The notes beneath the pieces are model-generated. The model made no database searches, was not told the origin of the DNA, and worked only from the letters and a program-made list of their open reading frames with translations. This document shows, piece by piece, positions 10,610 to 21,699 of a stretch of 64,000 bases of DNA; the stretch's first letter is position 1; each line of letters begins with the position of its first letter. Made by a program: the position numbers and the translations under genes. The DNA comes from Proteus terrae (GTDB taxonomy: Bacteria > Pseudomonadota > Gammaproteobacteria > Enterobacterales > Enterobacteriaceae): assembly GCF_003144325.1 (NCBI RefSeq), contig NZ_PENS01000018.1, positions 21,940 through 85,939 on the forward strand, in the 5' to 3' direction.

Positions 10610-11191
10610 ATGAAAAGAGTTCTATTTGTGGCGATGTCTGTGTTTTTATTAGCAGGTTGTCCATCCATGTTGCCACAACAACCGCCAGTACCTGTTGAAC
10701 CAGTTACGCCTACTGAGCCAGTAGAGCCACCTAAACCCATAGAGCCACCGATTGAAGTTGTGCCAACGCCACCTAAAATCACGAGTATTAATTGGAATGC
10801 AGCTGTCACGCCTTTAATTAGAGAAATGGCGGTTACTGGTGATTTAGAAGTGGGTAAGCTTATCGTTGTTGATAATGTTAAAAATAATTCAGGCGGGAAT
10901 ATTCAAGCGGTAAATGCAACCAATACTATTATTGAATCAGTTAATACTATTAGTGCATTGCAAACTGTGCCTTATACACAAATGATGTCAGCACGAAAAG
11001 CACTTGGTTTATCAGGTGAAGATAGTTTAGGTCTTCGTAGTGCAGCGATTGGTTTAGCCCGTTATTTGAAGGCTGATTATATTTTATTCTCAACCGTTGA
11101 TGGTAAAAAAGATAACCGTGTGATCAGTATGCAGTTAATGTCAGTTTCTTCTGGTGAAATTCTTTGGAATGGACGCCATCAGGTTGAGTGA
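10610..11191 (+). CDS. lpoB: Penicillin-binding protein activator LpoB
   Basis: LpoB is an outer-membrane lipoprotein that spans the periplasm to stimulate PBP1B. The signal peptide ends at the lipobox LLAGC (Cys17). A Pro/Val/Glu-rich linker (residues about 22-52) lets the protein reach through peptidoglycan, and a globular TPR-binding domain follows. It is 193 residues long. Its 3' end overlaps the predicted thiK start. Confidence 0.95.
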   Translation: MKRVLFVAMSVFLLAGCPSMLPQQPPVPVEPVTPTEPVEPPKPIEPPIEVVPTPPKITSINWNAAVTPLIREMAVTGDLEVGKLIVVDNVKNNSGGNIQAVNATNTIIESVNTISALQTVPYTQMMSARKALGLSGEDSLGLRSAAIGLARYLKADYILFSTVDGKKDNRVISMQLMSVSSGEILWNGRHQVE

Positions 11192-12068
11192 TCCGCATTA
11201 CTCAAGTTTGCTTAATGCCTTGCAAGCGCTTTTTCCTGCAACGGCATTAAGTAAATGGAAAATTACGACATTAGAAGGATCAGGTGGTGGCGCTTTTCGC
11301 GTGCAATGTGCAGATATAGATTGGGTTGCTCGTTATTATGGTGATGAAAAAAAAGCGCTTTATGTACATGGAAGAAAAGAATACGCCATTTTAAAACAGC
11401 TTTCAGGATCTGACATATCACCTAAAGTTGCCACCCGTTATAAAGAATGGTTTTTTCTTTATTGGTTACAGGGCGAACATTTAACCCATCAATCGCTTTT
11501 TAGTACTTATTTAAAACCGCTGGCTGAAAAAATAGCTATACTTCATCAACACACGCCGCTAGGTTTCCCTCTTAACTTAAATCATGAGCTATTAGTTTAT
11601 TGGCAGAGTATTGATAGGAAACGCTTGTCTGCTAAATGGCTACACTTACAACAACATTTTTTACGCCAACCGCGATGCAATCTCATAAAATACGCGCCTG
11701 CTCACATGGATTTGCATGTTGAGAATATTCTTCTTAGTGATTCAGGTATAAAATTTATTGATTGGGAATATGCCGCCGATATTGATACAGCGGATTCGTT
11801 GATGACGTTCTTTGCAACAAATCAACTCAATGAATCGCAGCAAAATATGTTTTTAGATTATTATTGTTCGTATCATTGCCATTATGCTCAACTCAAAGAG
11901 ACGGATGTTTCTTCTGTAAAGGAGTTGAGAGAGCGTATTCTTTCAAGAGAGCCATTTATTTTTTATATGATGCTAATGTGGTATGAAGTTCGTTGGCAAC
12001 AAACAAAAGATAGATCATTTTTAATAATGTCTGAACCTTTACGTCGCTATTTTAGTCTGACGAGTTAA
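11169..12068 (+). CDS. thiK: Thiamine kinase
   Basis: ThiK phosphorylates salvaged thiamine. The kinase fold of the aminoglycoside-phosphotransferase type is seen in [10 protein letters not shown] (catalytic loop) and KFIDWEYA (metal-binding Asp). I place the start at the ATG at 11169, which overlaps lpoB; an alternative GTG at 11154 is also in frame and neither has a strong ribosome site. Position between lpoB and nagZ matches E. coli. Confidence 0.88.
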   Translation: MDAIRLSDPHYSSLLNALQALFPATALSKWKITTLEGSGGGAFRVQCADIDWVARYYGDEKKALYVHGRKEYAILKQLSGSDISPKVATRYKEWFFLYWLQGEHLTHQSLFSTYLKPLAEKIAILHQHTPLGFPLNLNHELLVYWQSIDRKRLSAKWLHLQQHFLRQPRCNLIKYAPAHMDLHVENILLSDSGIKFIDWEYAADIDTADSLMTFFATNQLNESQQNMFLDYYCSYHCHYAQLKETDVSSVKELRERILSREPFIFYMMLMWYEVRWQQTKDRSFLIMSEPLRRYFSLTS

Positions 12069-12106
12069 AGACGTTATCTTGTCACAATTACAAAGAGAGG
12101 AATGTT

Positions 12107-13126
12107 ATGGGTCCAGTAATGCTTGATGTTGAAGGATATGAACTCGATAGTGAAGAGCGTGAAATTTTAAAGCATCCTCTTGTCGGGGGATTAATCCTTT
12201 TTACCCGCAACTTCCACGATGCTGAACAATTAAATGAATTAGTTCGCCAAATTCGTGATGCATCTCATGAGCGCCTTGTGATTGCAGTAGACCAAGAAGG
12301 AGGACGAGTACAGCGTTTTCGTGATGGTTTTACACGCATACCGGCAGCTCAATCTTATGCGGCATTAAATGAAAGTTATCAAGCGAGCCATTTAGCACAA
12401 GAAGCTGGATGGTTAATGGCATCAGAAATGATAGCTATGGATATTGATATCAGTTTTGCGCCTGTACTCGACTTAGGTCATAACTGTATTGCCATTGGTG
12501 AGCGTTCTTTCCATGATTCACCGGAAGTTGCCATGACAATGGCAGAGAGTTTTATTAAAGGTATGCGCTCTGCTGGCATGAAATCAACAGGTAAACATTT
12601 CCCTGGCCATGGTGCGGTCAGAGCAGATTCTCATAAAGAAACGCCTCGCGATGATCGCTCTTTAAATGATATTCGCCAACGTGATATGTCTATTTTTAAA
12701 GATTTTATTCAACGCCAGTTATTAGATGCCATTATGCCTGCTCACGTTATTTACTCTCAGGTTGATGAGCGTCCTGCAAGTGGCTCATCGTACTGGCTGA
12801 AATCCATTTTACGTGAACAATTAGGCTTCCAAGGCGTTATCTTCTCTGATGATTTATCGATGGAAGGTGCTGCTATTATGGGAAGTTACGCAGAAAGGGC
12901 ACAACGTTCATTAGATGCTGGTTGTGATATGCTGTTAGTGTGTAATAACCGAAAAGGGGCGGTGAGTGTGTTAGATAACCTGTCCTCTGTCAAAGCAGAA
13001 CGCATTTCCACATTGTACCATCACCGAGGTCGTTACACATTGAGTGAGCTACAAAACTCTGATCGTTGGAGAAAAGCGAATCAGTTGCTGACCCAATTAC
13101 AGGAGCAATGGCAGGAGCGAGCATGA
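12107..13126 (+). CDS. nagZ: Beta-N-acetylhexosaminidase
   Basis: NagZ removes GlcNAc from cytoplasmic muropeptides during wall recycling and thereby affects AmpC induction in species that have it. The GH3 motif KHFPGHG followed by the catalytic Asp-His pair (DSH) is present, and the nucleophile Asp is in [10 protein letters not shown]. The protein has 339 residues. Its stop overlaps the ycfP start (ATGA). Confidence 0.96.
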   Translation: MGPVMLDVEGYELDSEEREILKHPLVGGLILFTRNFHDAEQLNELVRQIRDASHERLVIAVDQEGGRVQRFRDGFTRIPAAQSYAALNESYQASHLAQEAGWLMASEMIAMDIDISFAPVLDLGHNCIAIGERSFHDSPEVAMTMAESFIKGMRSAGMKSTGKHFPGHGAVRADSHKETPRDDRSLNDIRQRDMSIFKDFIQRQLLDAIMPAHVIYSQVDERPASGSSYWLKSILREQLGFQGVIFSDDLSMEGAAIMGSYAERAQRSLDAGCDMLLVCNNRKGAVSVLDNLSSVKAERISTLYHHRGRYTLSELQNSDRWRKANQLLTQLQEQWQERA

Positions 13127-13662
13127 TTATATATTTACATGGTTTTGATTCCACAAGTCCTGGAAATCATGAGAAAGTTTTACAGCTACAGTTTATTGAT
13201 CCTGATGTGCGTTTTTTAAGCTACAGTACGTTGCATCCTCGTCATGACATGCAACACTTACTGAAAGAAACGGATAAAGTGATTAAATCCACGAAAGAGC
13301 CCGTATTAATTTGCGGTGTAGGATTAGGTGGATATTGGGCAGAGCGTATTGGTTTCTTATGTAATATTCGTCAGGTAATGATTAACCCTAATCTTTTTCC
13401 TTACGAAAACATGACAGACAAAATCGACAGACCTGAAGAATATTTAGATATTGCAACGAAATGTATTAAAGATTTTCGTTCTAAAAACAAAGATAACGCT
13501 TTAGTAATTTTATCCCGTAATGATGAGGTTTTAGATAATCAGCGTTCTGCTGATGAATTATCGCCTTATTACTCTGTAATTTGGGATGAAGTACAAACGC
13601 ATAAATTTAAGAGCCTCTCTGAGCATCTATTTAAAATTAAAGCGTTTAATAGCAAAAGCTAA
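13123..13662 (+). CDS. ycfP: YcfP / UPF0227 alpha-beta hydrolase-like protein
   Basis: A 179-residue esterase-fold protein of unknown substrate. The start is the ATG at 13123 overlapping the nagZ stop. It gives the family N-terminus [10 protein letters not shown], whereas the longer frame from 13066 would run inside nagZ. The nucleophile region [11 protein letters not shown] has Gly where a classical lipase elbow has Ser, so catalysis is doubtful. It ends just before a strong terminator. Confidence 0.92.
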   Translation: MIIYLHGFDSTSPGNHEKVLQLQFIDPDVRFLSYSTLHPRHDMQHLLKETDKVIKSTKEPVLICGVGLGGYWAERIGFLCNIRQVMINPNLFPYENMTDKIDRPEEYLDIATKCIKDFRSKNKDNALVILSRNDEVLDNQRSADELSPYYSVIWDEVQTHKFKSLSEHLFKIKAFNSKS

Positions 13663-13678
13663 GACTAAAGTAATGTGT

Positions 13679-13713
13679 TTAAAATGGATGGCGTTTGTTC
13701 CATCCATTTTTTT
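13679..13713 (+). terminator. Terminator after ycfP
   Basis: AAAATGGATGG and CCATCCATTTT form an 11-base stem around CGTTTGTT, followed by a T run. Confidence 0.85.
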
Positions 13714-13965
13714 GTCTAATGTAGCTAAAAATGCTCATACTTTCCTTTCTACCTATCTCTTTTCAACATTTGTTTTGATCCTTTATTTTTATCATTTCAA
13801 TTATCACGACTGACTTTAACAGTCTCCTTTGTTGTTATTATGTTAATTCATTGTATTTGTTGATAAAAATAAATACCTTTGTATTTTTAATGGTGATTTA
13901 TTCATCACTCAAAGGCAAAAAACGACTATATTCTTCAAAAAATAGGTATGAATATTCAAATATTT

Positions 13966-13979
13966 TTGATATAAATCAA
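13966..13979 (+). promoter_or_regulatory. FNR box upstream of ndh
   Basis: TTGATATAAATCAA matches the FNR consensus TTGAT-N4-ATCAA exactly and lies about 140 bases before the ndh start. In E. coli FNR represses ndh without oxygen. The 450-base gap from 13663 otherwise holds only the ycfP terminator and AT-rich sequence. Confidence 0.85.
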
Positions 13980-14118
13980 CTTTGGTATGACCATCTTCCC
14001 AATTAACTTGCTTAAGAACAAAAATAACAGCCGAAACGATTTAACTGCCGTTATTTAAGTAGATTTCACTAAGGCTATTTAAATAACAACAGTAAATATC
14101 TTTATGGAGTGACGTTAA

Positions 14119-15426
14119 ATGTCATTAAAAAAAATTGTTATTGTCGGTGGTGGTGCGGGTGGTTTAGAACTGGCGACCAAATTAGGCAATAAATTAGGAC
14201 GCAGCAAAAAAGCAGAAATTACCTTAGTGGATCGCAATAACAGCCATCTATGGAAACCCCTGCTACATGAAGTAGCAACGGGCTCTTTAGATGATGGCGT
14301 TGATGCTTTAAGCTATCTAGCACACGGTTATAACCATCATTTCAATTTCCAATTAGGTTCATTAACGGGGCTTGATCGCGAACAGAAAAACATCACACTG
14401 GCTGCTATTTATAACGAAGAGCAAGAGCTACTCGTACCTGAACGCACGTTAGACTACGATATTTTAGTGATGGCATTAGGCAGTAAATCAAACGATTTTG
14501 GTACCCCAGGTATTAAAGAAAACTGCATTTTCTTGGATAGTCCGCAACAAGCACATCGTTTCCATAACGAAATGTTGAATTTGTTCTTAAAATATTCAGC
14601 AGATGCTAATGCACAAGAAGAAAACCGTAAGGTAAATATTGCGATTGTGGGTGGTGGTGCTACGGGTGTTGAGCTTTCGGCTGAATTGCATAATGCAGTA
14701 CGCCAACTAAATAGCTATGGATTAAAAAAATTAGCGCCTTCAGCATTAAATATTACGTTGGTTGAAGCAGGCGAACGTATTTTACCTGCATTACCAGTGC
14801 GTATTTCTAGTGCTGCACATCAAGAATTAACAAAATTAGGCGTGCGAGTGATGACCAAAACTATGGTCACAAGCGCAGATAACGGTGGATTAAACACCAA
14901 AGATGGTGAGCATATAGATGCTGACTTAATGGTGTGGGCAGCAGGTATTAAAGCGCCTGATTTTATGAAAGAGATTGCAGGTCTAGAAACCAATCGTATT
15001 AATCAGTTAGTTGTTAAACCCACCTTACAAACAACCTTAGATGAGTCTATCTTTGCGATTGGTGACTGTGCATCTTGTCCACGAAAAGAAGGGGGATTTG
15101 TTCCTCCAAGAGCACAATCCGCTCATCAAATGGCAAGTCGTTGTTACAGCAATATTTTAGCAATGTTAAAAGATAAACCGCTAAAAGATTATGTGTTTAC
15201 CGATCATGGTTCGCTCGTTTCACTTTCTAAGTTCAGTACTGTAGGTAGTTTGATGGGGAATTTGATGAAGGGTGACATGATGATCGAAGGGCGCATTGCG
15301 CGGATTGTTTATATCTCTTTATATCGAATGCATCAGATTGCTTTGCATGGTTACATCAAAACAGGGCTTATGATGTTAGTAGGATCAATCAACCGAGTAA
15401 TTAGACCTAAGCTGAAACTTCATTAA
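14119..15426 (+). CDS. ndh: Type II NADH dehydrogenase
   Basis: Ndh is the non-pumping NADH:quinone oxidoreductase at the inner face of the membrane. Two Rossmann motifs are visible: [11 protein letters not shown] at residues 9-19 for FAD and [11 protein letters not shown] near residue 178 for NADH. A third flavin motif (FAIGDCAS) lies near residue 315, and the C-terminus has the membrane-binding amphipathic region. Its 435 residues match E. coli. A GGAG site precedes the ATG. Confidence 0.96.
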   Translation: MSLKKIVIVGGGAGGLELATKLGNKLGRSKKAEITLVDRNNSHLWKPLLHEVATGSLDDGVDALSYLAHGYNHHFNFQLGSLTGLDREQKNITLAAIYNEEQELLVPERTLDYDILVMALGSKSNDFGTPGIKENCIFLDSPQQAHRFHNEMLNLFLKYSADANAQEENRKVNIAIVGGGATGVELSAELHNAVRQLNSYGLKKLAPSALNITLVEAGERILPALPVRISSAAHQELTKLGVRVMTKTMVTSADNGGLNTKDGEHIDADLMVWAAGIKAPDFMKEIAGLETNRINQLVVKPTLQTTLDESIFAIGDCASCPRKEGGFVPPRAQSAHQMASRCYSNILAMLKDKPLKDYVFTDHGSLVSLSKFSTVGSLMGNLMKGDMMIEGRIARIVYISLYRMHQIALHGYIKTGLMMLVGSINRVIRPKLKLH

Positions 15427-15467
15427 TTTATCTTTTGCTTTGTAAATAAGACAAAAGTTACCTTTTT

Positions 15468-15496
15468 AAACCCTCATATTATATGAGGGTTTTTTA
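15468..15496 (+). terminator. Terminator after ndh
   Basis: AAACCCTCATA and TATGAGGGTTT form a near-perfect stem followed by TTTT. Confidence 0.9.
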
Positions 15497-15499
15497 TCT

Positions 15500-16282
15500 A
15501 TTTTTTCTTTTAAATTAAATAATTAAATGAGAATATCTAAACAAGGTAAATAATCTTAGCATAAAGCACTAGATGATTTATCTGTTTATATCGAAAATAA
15601 CCAATAACTCTAAAGCTCAATAGAACAATGATAAATATAATTTTATTATTAAGGTTAAACTTGTAATATTAAAGATAGCATTTGTTTTTATTTATTACGC
15701 TAAGTTATTTAAGAATTTTCTTAAATAAAAAATGATGTTTAATTCATTAATTCATCAAATAAAATGTTATGGTATTTCGTAAATTTGTATTAGAAAGATA
15801 ATAAGTGAAAATTATTAGAGATAAGCTTAACTTGTTATTTTTACTTGTATTTAAGTGAATAAAATAATTTTACAAATCTTAAAAGTAAATTTTATAATAT
15901 GAGTTAAATATGAAATATCGCCTATTTTTAGGCAACACTTGTTAACTTGGTGTTATCATAATGCTATATTATAAAATAGTATAATGACTTCTATTTTTTT
16001 CAGCTTAATAAATTAAGATCTATCTTAATATAATGTGTAAGTCTTAAGAATGTAGTCAGTATTTATTTAATTAAGTAATTAAAACAGAAATAAGTGGTGT
16101 ATTTAACATGTCATAAATACGTAGTTTACTTATTATGTTAATCAGCATGGATGTTGAATTAAGCTATCAGATTAGAGAATTCATTTATTGAATACTAAAT
16201 ATATTAGCCAGTTAGAGTGAAACAGTGGCTTTTATTACGTATCTGCGGCAATTAAGGATAAAACAAATGAAAAGGGGTAAAA
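15500..16282. other. Long AT-rich intergenic region
   Basis: About 780 bases of very AT-rich sequence with no credible ORF. The only structured motif is an imperfect inverted repeat near 15945-15970 (AACAC ... GTGTT). Such sequence would be a good H-NS target, which is inference. An eight-codon mini-ORF (16267-16293) overlaps the start of the next gene. Confidence 0.6.
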
Positions 16283-16783
16283 GTGGGTGTTAATGTCAGA
16301 AAGTACACACTAATAGGACTAATCATTGTATTAGCTATTCTTTCATTTATTGCATGGAGGTGGGTATTTCCCCAGCCTCAATACGCTCATGTCGTTTCGG
16401 CGACACCTATTAAATCGACCGTTTTTGTGACAGAAGAGTATTGTCATCGAATTGGCTTACCTACACCTTTTACACCAGAAAAATTGTCACGATTTCATCC
16501 TGCAGAGCAAGAGTGTCGAGTGTTTTATATGATTGAAGCACTTAATAATAGCAATATTGCTAATTTCCCTTATCCCCAATTTAAAGAGTGCATTCCAATT
16601 TATCGTCAAGAGCGCAGAGTTGTGGGTTATGATGTGCTTTATACTATCGATGGAACACCAGGCAAAGTACGGACTACATTTAAACCAGGTGAAGTTATCG
16701 CGTTAGATTCTGATGGTAGGCTGATTTTAGAACAAGAACCTTATTGCTCTATGAATGAAAAAGTACCTTGTCGCAAAGAATAA
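16283..16783 (+). CDS. YcfJ-like membrane-anchored protein lacking the glycine zipper
   Basis: A 166-residue protein with one N-terminal membrane segment (residues 9-27). Its flanks resemble E. coli YcfJ, which also lies after ndh: YAHVVSATPIK near residue 34 and the C-terminal YDVLYTIDGTPGKVR with LDSDGRLIL. The middle differs: the Gly-rich zipper region of YcfJ is replaced by a Cys-containing, non-repetitive segment. The start is GTG with AAGGGG upstream; no in-frame ATG exists nearby. The function is unknown. Confidence 0.75.
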   Translation: MGVNVRKYTLIGLIIVLAILSFIAWRWVFPQPQYAHVVSATPIKSTVFVTEEYCHRIGLPTPFTPEKLSRFHPAEQECRVFYMIEALNNSNIANFPYPQFKECIPIYRQERRVVGYDVLYTIDGTPGKVRTTFKPGEVIALDSDGRLILEQEPYCSMNEKVPCRKE

Positions 16784-16802
16784 ACCTAATGATATAAAAA
16801 GA

Positions 16803-16837
16803 AAGGCGTAATGAAGTTACTTCAGTTACGCCTTTTT
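16803..16837. terminator. Bidirectional terminator between ycfJ-like gene and mfd
   Basis: AAGGCGTAA-TGAAG pairs with CTTCA-TTACGCCTT around TTA, flanked by A-rich and T-rich runs. It serves the two convergent genes. Confidence 0.88.
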
Positions 16838-16843
16838 GTTGAT

Positions 16844-19800
16844 TTAATAACCATTAGGGGTGGTTATTTTATGCTCATCAAATGCACTTAACATATCATC
16901 AATAAACGTAAGTCGTTTTTCACGCTCAGTTAAATCTGTAATAAATTTCAATTTTGATGGGCCATCTAAGCGGAAAATGGCAGGTTGCTCCTGAAGTAAG
17001 CTGATTAAATAGCTTGGATCGACTTTGTTTTTCTCACCAAACTCAATAAAACCACCTTTATCATGCGCTTCAATTCGGGTGATACCCAAGCTCATCGCAC
17101 TTAAGCGAATAGCGGCATTACGCAGTAGATAACGTCCTGCATCAGGCAATTTACCAAATCTATCAATTAACTCTGCTTTTAGATCATTAAGCTCTGTTAA
17201 GTCGATAGCACTAGCAATTCGCTTATAGAATGAAAGTCTGACATTTACATCAGGAATGTAATCATCAGGCAACAAGACTGGCATTCTTAATTCAATTTCA
17301 GTTTGTTGATTGGTGAGATCTTCAAGTGATGGCTCTCTACCTTCTTTAAGTGCTTCTACAGCGCTTTCTAATAATTCCATATAAAGTGAGAAACCAACGG
17401 TATTCATTTGACCGCTTTGTTCTTCACCTAGTAATTCACCTGCACCTCGAATTTCTAAGTCATGAGTTGCTAATGCAAAACCGGCACCCAGATCTTCCAG
17501 TGAAGCAATCGCTTCTAAACGTTTATGAGCATCCTTTGTCATTGCTTTCGGATGTGGCGTCAACAAATAAGCATAAGCTTGATGATGAGAACGACCTACA
17601 CGACCACGTAATTGATGTAATTGCGCTAAACCAAAATGATCTGCCCGTTCAATAATAATGGTATTTGCAGTGGGTATATCGATACCTGTTTCAATAATTG
17701 TGGTGCAAAGTAATACATTAAAACGCTGATGATGGAAATCATTCATCACACGCTCAAGTTCACGTTCCCGCATTTGCCCGTGACCAATACCAATACGCGC
17801 TTCAGGAACGAGTGCAGCCAGTCTCTCGCGGGCTTTTTCGATATTTTCAACATCGTTATACAAATAATAAACTTGTCCGCCACGCAAGGTTTCACGCAAG
17901 ATAGCTTCACGAACCACTAAATCATCATATTCACGAACGAATGTTTTCACGGATAAGCGACGTGCTGGCGGTGTTGCAATAATAGAAAGATCACGCATGC
18001 CACTCATTGCCATATTCAGCGTACGAGGAATAGGCGTTGCTGTTAGCGTTAAAATATCGACATTTGCGCGCATAGCTTTGATACGCTCTTTGTGACGAAC
18101 TCCAAAGCGGTGCTCTTCATCAACAATTAACAATCCCAAATCTTTCCATTGAATATTCGGTTGAAGGAGTTTGTGTGTACCAATCACAATATCAATTGTT
18201 CCTTCAGCCAGTTTTTCTGTGATTTGTTGCTGCTCTTTTGCACTACGAAAACGCGAGATCATCTCAATATTAACGGGCCAATTAGCAAAACGATCACGGA
18301 AATTATCAAAATGTTGCTGAGCTAATAGAGTAGTTGGTACTAAAATGGCAACTTGCTTATTGTTGTTAACTGCAAGAAAAGCGGCACGCATCGCAACTTC
18401 TGTTTTACCAAATCCGACATCACCACAGACGAGTCTATCCATTGAAATAGCTTGGCACATATCGCTAAGTACCGCATTGATAGCCATTTCTTGATCAGGT
18501 GTTGTTTCAAAAGGAAAACTTTGACGGAAAGATTGATACTGCTCTTTGTCCATTTTAAAGGTAAAGCCTGTTTTTACTTCACGTTGAGCATAAACATCTA
18601 ATAACTCGGCTGCGACATCACGTACTTTTTCAGCGGCTTTTTGACGAGCTCTTACCCATGCATCGCCACCCAATTTATGTAATGGGGCATTTTCATCTGC
18701 ACCACCAGAATAACGGCTGATCAAATGCAGTGATGAAACAGGAACATAAAGCTTGTCATTACCTGCGTAGCTTAACATCAAATATTCAGCTTTAACGCCA
18801 CCCGCTTCTAGGGTTGTCATACCTTGATAACGGCCAACACCATGCTGAAGATGAACAACAGGTTGCCCTATGCTTAATTCAGCAAGGTTGCGAATTAAGG
18901 TATCTGTATTGATGGCGCGACGATTGTCATGGCGACGACGATTAATGCGTTCACCTAACATATCGCTTTCACAGATCATGGCTAACTGGCGATGGCTATC
19001 AATAAAACCATGCTCTGCGGCACCAATGATAAAGTAAAAACCTTTCTCTTGGGCGTCAGATAATTCAATGATCTGCTTGGGTGCTATTTTTATCCGTGAT
19101 AAAAGCTCTTGTACTGTTTCGCGTCTACCTTCACTTTCAACAGAGAAAATCACACTGCCTGAAAATTGTTCTTGGAATCGGCGTAAGTTATCTAAAGGCG
19201 ATTTACTTTGAGCGTTAATCGATAAATCAGGAAGAGGCTGATAGCCTAAATTGGTCTGTCCGGCTTTTTCTGGCAACGTTTCTGTTTTAAGTTGAATACG
19301 AGGCCACTGTTTTAATTCTTTATTAAATTTATCAACATTTAGCCAAATATCATCTGGCGGTAACAGTGGTCGCATAGGATCAACACGACGGCTTTCAAAA
19401 CGTTGATTGATGTCTTGCCAAAATTTTTCGGCAAAATCTTGCAGATCTTGTGTCACTATCAATGTGTTTTTAGGGAAATAAGCAAATAAGTTAGATAAAG
19501 GCTGTTCAAAAAATAGGGATTGCCAATATTCAATTCCCGTTGGCAATATGTGTTTACTTACTTGCTGATAAATATGTTCAGGATCACGTCTTACATCAAA
19601 CCGCTCGCGCCATTGGCTACGGAAAATTTCTATCGCATTTGCATCTGTTGGGAATTCATGGGCAGGCAGCAAATTAATTTGATCAACTTCTGTTAATGTC
19701 CGCTGTGTGTCAACATCAAAAGTACGCAGGCTATCTATTTCATCATCGAAAAAATCAATACGATAAGGAAATTCACTTCCCATCGGAAATAAGTCTAATA

Positions 19801-20302
19801 ATGCACCACGCGTTGCGTATTCCCCATGTTCTAATACTTGTTCGACATGGCGATATCCCGCTTCATCTAATGTTTTACGTAAATTATCACGAGAAAGTAT
19901 CTCTCCTTTTTGCATTACCAACGCATGACTTGCGAGATAATCAGTAGGGCAGACTTTCTGCATTAACGTATTGACTGGTAAGATTAAAATTCCCTTGAGA
20001 AGTGATGGAATACGGTATAGCGTAGAAAGGCGGTTTGAGATAATTTCTTGATGAGGTGAAAAACTGTCGTATGGCAGTGTTTCCCAATCCGATAATGTCT
20101 CTACTGGATAATCACAAAACTGACGGATTTCATCTTGTAAACGTAATGCATTTTGCATATCACGAGTAACAAGAACGACTAATCCAGAGTGGCGTTTGAT
20201 GATCTCTGCACATTCTAGAGCACAAGCGGCACCAGTCAGTTGACCTAGCTGACGAGTATCCCCTTGTTTTATAGGAAGTTGATAACGATATTCTGAGGAC
20301 AT
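16844..20302 (-). CDS. mfd: Transcription-repair coupling factor
   Basis: Mfd removes stalled RNA polymerase and recruits UvrA. I start at the ATG at 20302 (MSSEYRYQLP), giving 1152 residues, close to 1148 in E. coli; the frame extends 15 codons upstream without a better start. Visible parts are the UvrB-like N-terminus, the RNAP-interaction domain, the RecG-like helicase (GDVGFGKTEVA, DEEHRFG, TATPIPRTL, QLRGRVGRS) and the C-terminal TRCF domain. It is transcribed away from lolC. Confidence 0.97.
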   Translation of the reverse strand: MSSEYRYQLPIKQGDTRQLGQLTGAACALECAEIIKRHSGLVVLVTRDMQNALRLQDEIRQFCDYPVETLSDWETLPYDSFSPHQEIISNRLSTLYRIPSLLKGILILPVNTLMQKVCPTDYLASHALVMQKGEILSRDNLRKTLDEAGYRHVEQVLEHGEYATRGALLDLFPMGSEFPYRIDFFDDEIDSLRTFDVDTQRTLTEVDQINLLPAHEFPTDANAIEIFRSQWRERFDVRRDPEHIYQQVSKHILPTGIEYWQSLFFEQPLSNLFAYFPKNTLIVTQDLQDFAEKFWQDINQRFESRRVDPMRPLLPPDDIWLNVDKFNKELKQWPRIQLKTETLPEKAGQTNLGYQPLPDLSINAQSKSPLDNLRRFQEQFSGSVIFSVESEGRRETVQELLSRIKIAPKQIIELSDAQEKGFYFIIGAAEHGFIDSHRQLAMICESDMLGERINRRRHDNRRAINTDTLIRNLAELSIGQPVVHLQHGVGRYQGMTTLEAGGVKAEYLMLSYAGNDKLYVPVSSLHLISRYSGGADENAPLHKLGGDAWVRARQKAAEKVRDVAAELLDVYAQREVKTGFTFKMDKEQYQSFRQSFPFETTPDQEMAINAVLSDMCQAISMDRLVCGDVGFGKTEVAMRAAFLAVNNNKQVAILVPTTLLAQQHFDNFRDRFANWPVNIEMISRFRSAKEQQQITEKLAEGTIDIVIGTHKLLQPNIQWKDLGLLIVDEEHRFGVRHKERIKAMRANVDILTLTATPIPRTLNMAMSGMRDLSIIATPPARRLSVKTFVREYDDLVVREAILRETLRGGQVYYLYNDVENIEKARERLAALVPEARIGIGHGQMRERELERVMNDFHHQRFNVLLCTTIIETGIDIPTANTIIIERADHFGLAQLHQLRGRVGRSHHQAYAYLLTPHPKAMTKDAHKRLEAIASLEDLGAGFALATHDLEIRGAGELLGEEQSGQMNTVGFSLYMELLESAVEALKEGREPSLEDLTNQQTEIELRMPVLLPDDYIPDVNVRLSFYKRIASAIDLTELNDLKAELIDRFGKLPDAGRYLLRNAAIRLSAMSLGITRIEAHDKGGFIEFGEKNKVDPSYLISLLQEQPAIFRLDGPSKLKFITDLTEREKRLTFIDDMLSAFDEHKITTPNGY

Positions 20303-20496
20303 AAGCGTGTAATGTGAACTCTTTGTTGTAGTTAACTCCCAACACATCTTTAGCTTAATGGCTAAAGCTTAAACTGGCGGGCAGGTTAAGATAAAAGAAA
20401 AAACCACAGTTTGGGAATAGAGTGGTTCCATTCAGTAAGACTACCCTTTATTATCCCTGAACACTTCGCATTAGCAACAGGAACAGCACAGATTTC

Positions 20497-21699
20497 ATGT
20501 ACAATTCTGTCTCATTTTATATAGGGCTCCGTTATATGCGGGGTCGTGCGGTCGATAAGTTCGGTCGCTTCGTCTCATGGCTATCCGCTTTAGGGATTAT
20601 GTTAGGTGTAGCGGCACTGATCACAGTGACTTCTGTCATGAATGGCTTTGAACGTTCATTGCAAGAAAGTATTCTTGCTTATATTCCACAAGCAATCGTG
20701 ACATCACCTAACGGGCAATTACCCCGAGATCCAAATATAGCTGAAAGACTACTGACGCGTGAAGGTATCATAAACGTGACCCCTTTAGTAGAAGGTGATG
20801 TTGTTTTGCAAAGTAAAGACAATATCAGCGTTGGTGTCATGCTGGGTATAGAAAAAGAGCAAGATGAACCTTTAACGCGGTATATTCGGTTTGGGGATTT
20901 TTCTATGCTGAAAGCAGGCGATTATGGTGTGATTTTAGGAAGTGGTCTTGCTAAACAGTTAAAAGCAAAAGAGGGGGATAGCATTCGCCTTATTGTGCCA
21001 AGTGTAAGCCAATTAACGCCAATGGGAAGATTACCTAGCCAACGGTTATTTACTGTTAAAGGTATTTTCCAAAGTAGTGGTGATGCAGATGCTTCACAAA
21101 TCTTAGTGAATCAGCAAGATGCAGCACGTTTAATGCGTTATCAGCCGGGTAATATTACCGGATGGCGTCTTTTCTTCTCTGATCCTCTTAATATTGAAAA
21201 ATACAGTGCGCAACCTTTAGATAAAAATCTAAGTTGGAAAGACTGGCGCGAACGTAAAGGTGAATTTTTCCAAGCTGTTAAAATGGAAAAAAATATGATG
21301 GGATTATTATTAAGCTTAATTATCGCAGTGGCGGCTTTTAATATTATTACCTCACTTTCTTTGTTAGTGATGGAAAAACAAGGAGAAGTCGCTATTTTGC
21401 AAACGATGGGTTTAAAACGCTCTCAGATTATGTCCATCTTTATGCTACAAGGTGCAGGTGCAGGTATTTTAGGGGCGGTAGCTGGTGGGCTTTTAGGTGC
21501 ATTACTCTCGAGCCAACTAAACGTCATTATGCCAGCTGTAGGACTTATCCCTCAAGGAGTGGAATTACCCGCAACACTTGATTGGGGGCGTGTCTTTATG
21601 ATTGGTTTCTCCGCTATTATTATTTCCCTTTTATCCACTTTATACCCGTCTTGGCGGGCCGCGGCTATTCAGCCAGCAGAGGCGCTACGTTATGAGTAA
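20497..21699 (+). CDS. lolC: Lipoprotein-releasing system permease LolC
   Basis: LolC is a membrane subunit of the LolCDE transporter that extracts lipoproteins from the inner membrane for LolA. It has 400 residues, four membrane segments (one near residue 25, three between about 270 and 385) and a large periplasmic domain with the Hook region around [12 protein letters not shown] that binds LolA. The stop overlaps the lolD start. Confidence 0.96.
   Translation: MYNSVSFYIGLRYMRGRAVDKFGRFVSWLSALGIMLGVAALITVTSVMNGFERSLQESILAYIPQAIVTSPNGQLPRDPNIAERLLTREGIINVTPLVEGDVVLQSKDNISVGVMLGIEKEQDEPLTRYIRFGDFSMLKAGDYGVILGSGLAKQLKAKEGDSIRLIVPSVSQLTPMGRLPSQRLFTVKGIFQSSGDADASQILVNQQDAARLMRYQPGNITGWRLFFSDPLNIEKYSAQPLDKNLSWKDWRERKGEFFQAVKMEKNMMGLLLSLIIAVAAFNIITSLSLLVMEKQGEVAILQTMGLKRSQIMSIFMLQGAGAGILGAVAGGLLGALLSSQLNVIMPAVGLIPQGVELPATLDWGRVFMIGFSAIIISLLSTLYPSWRAAAIQPAEALRYE

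Noticed and set aside
13586..13813. 75-codon frame after ycfP
   Set aside because: It overlaps ycfP, runs through the terminator hairpin and encodes low-complexity hydrophobic sequence; it is a shadow.
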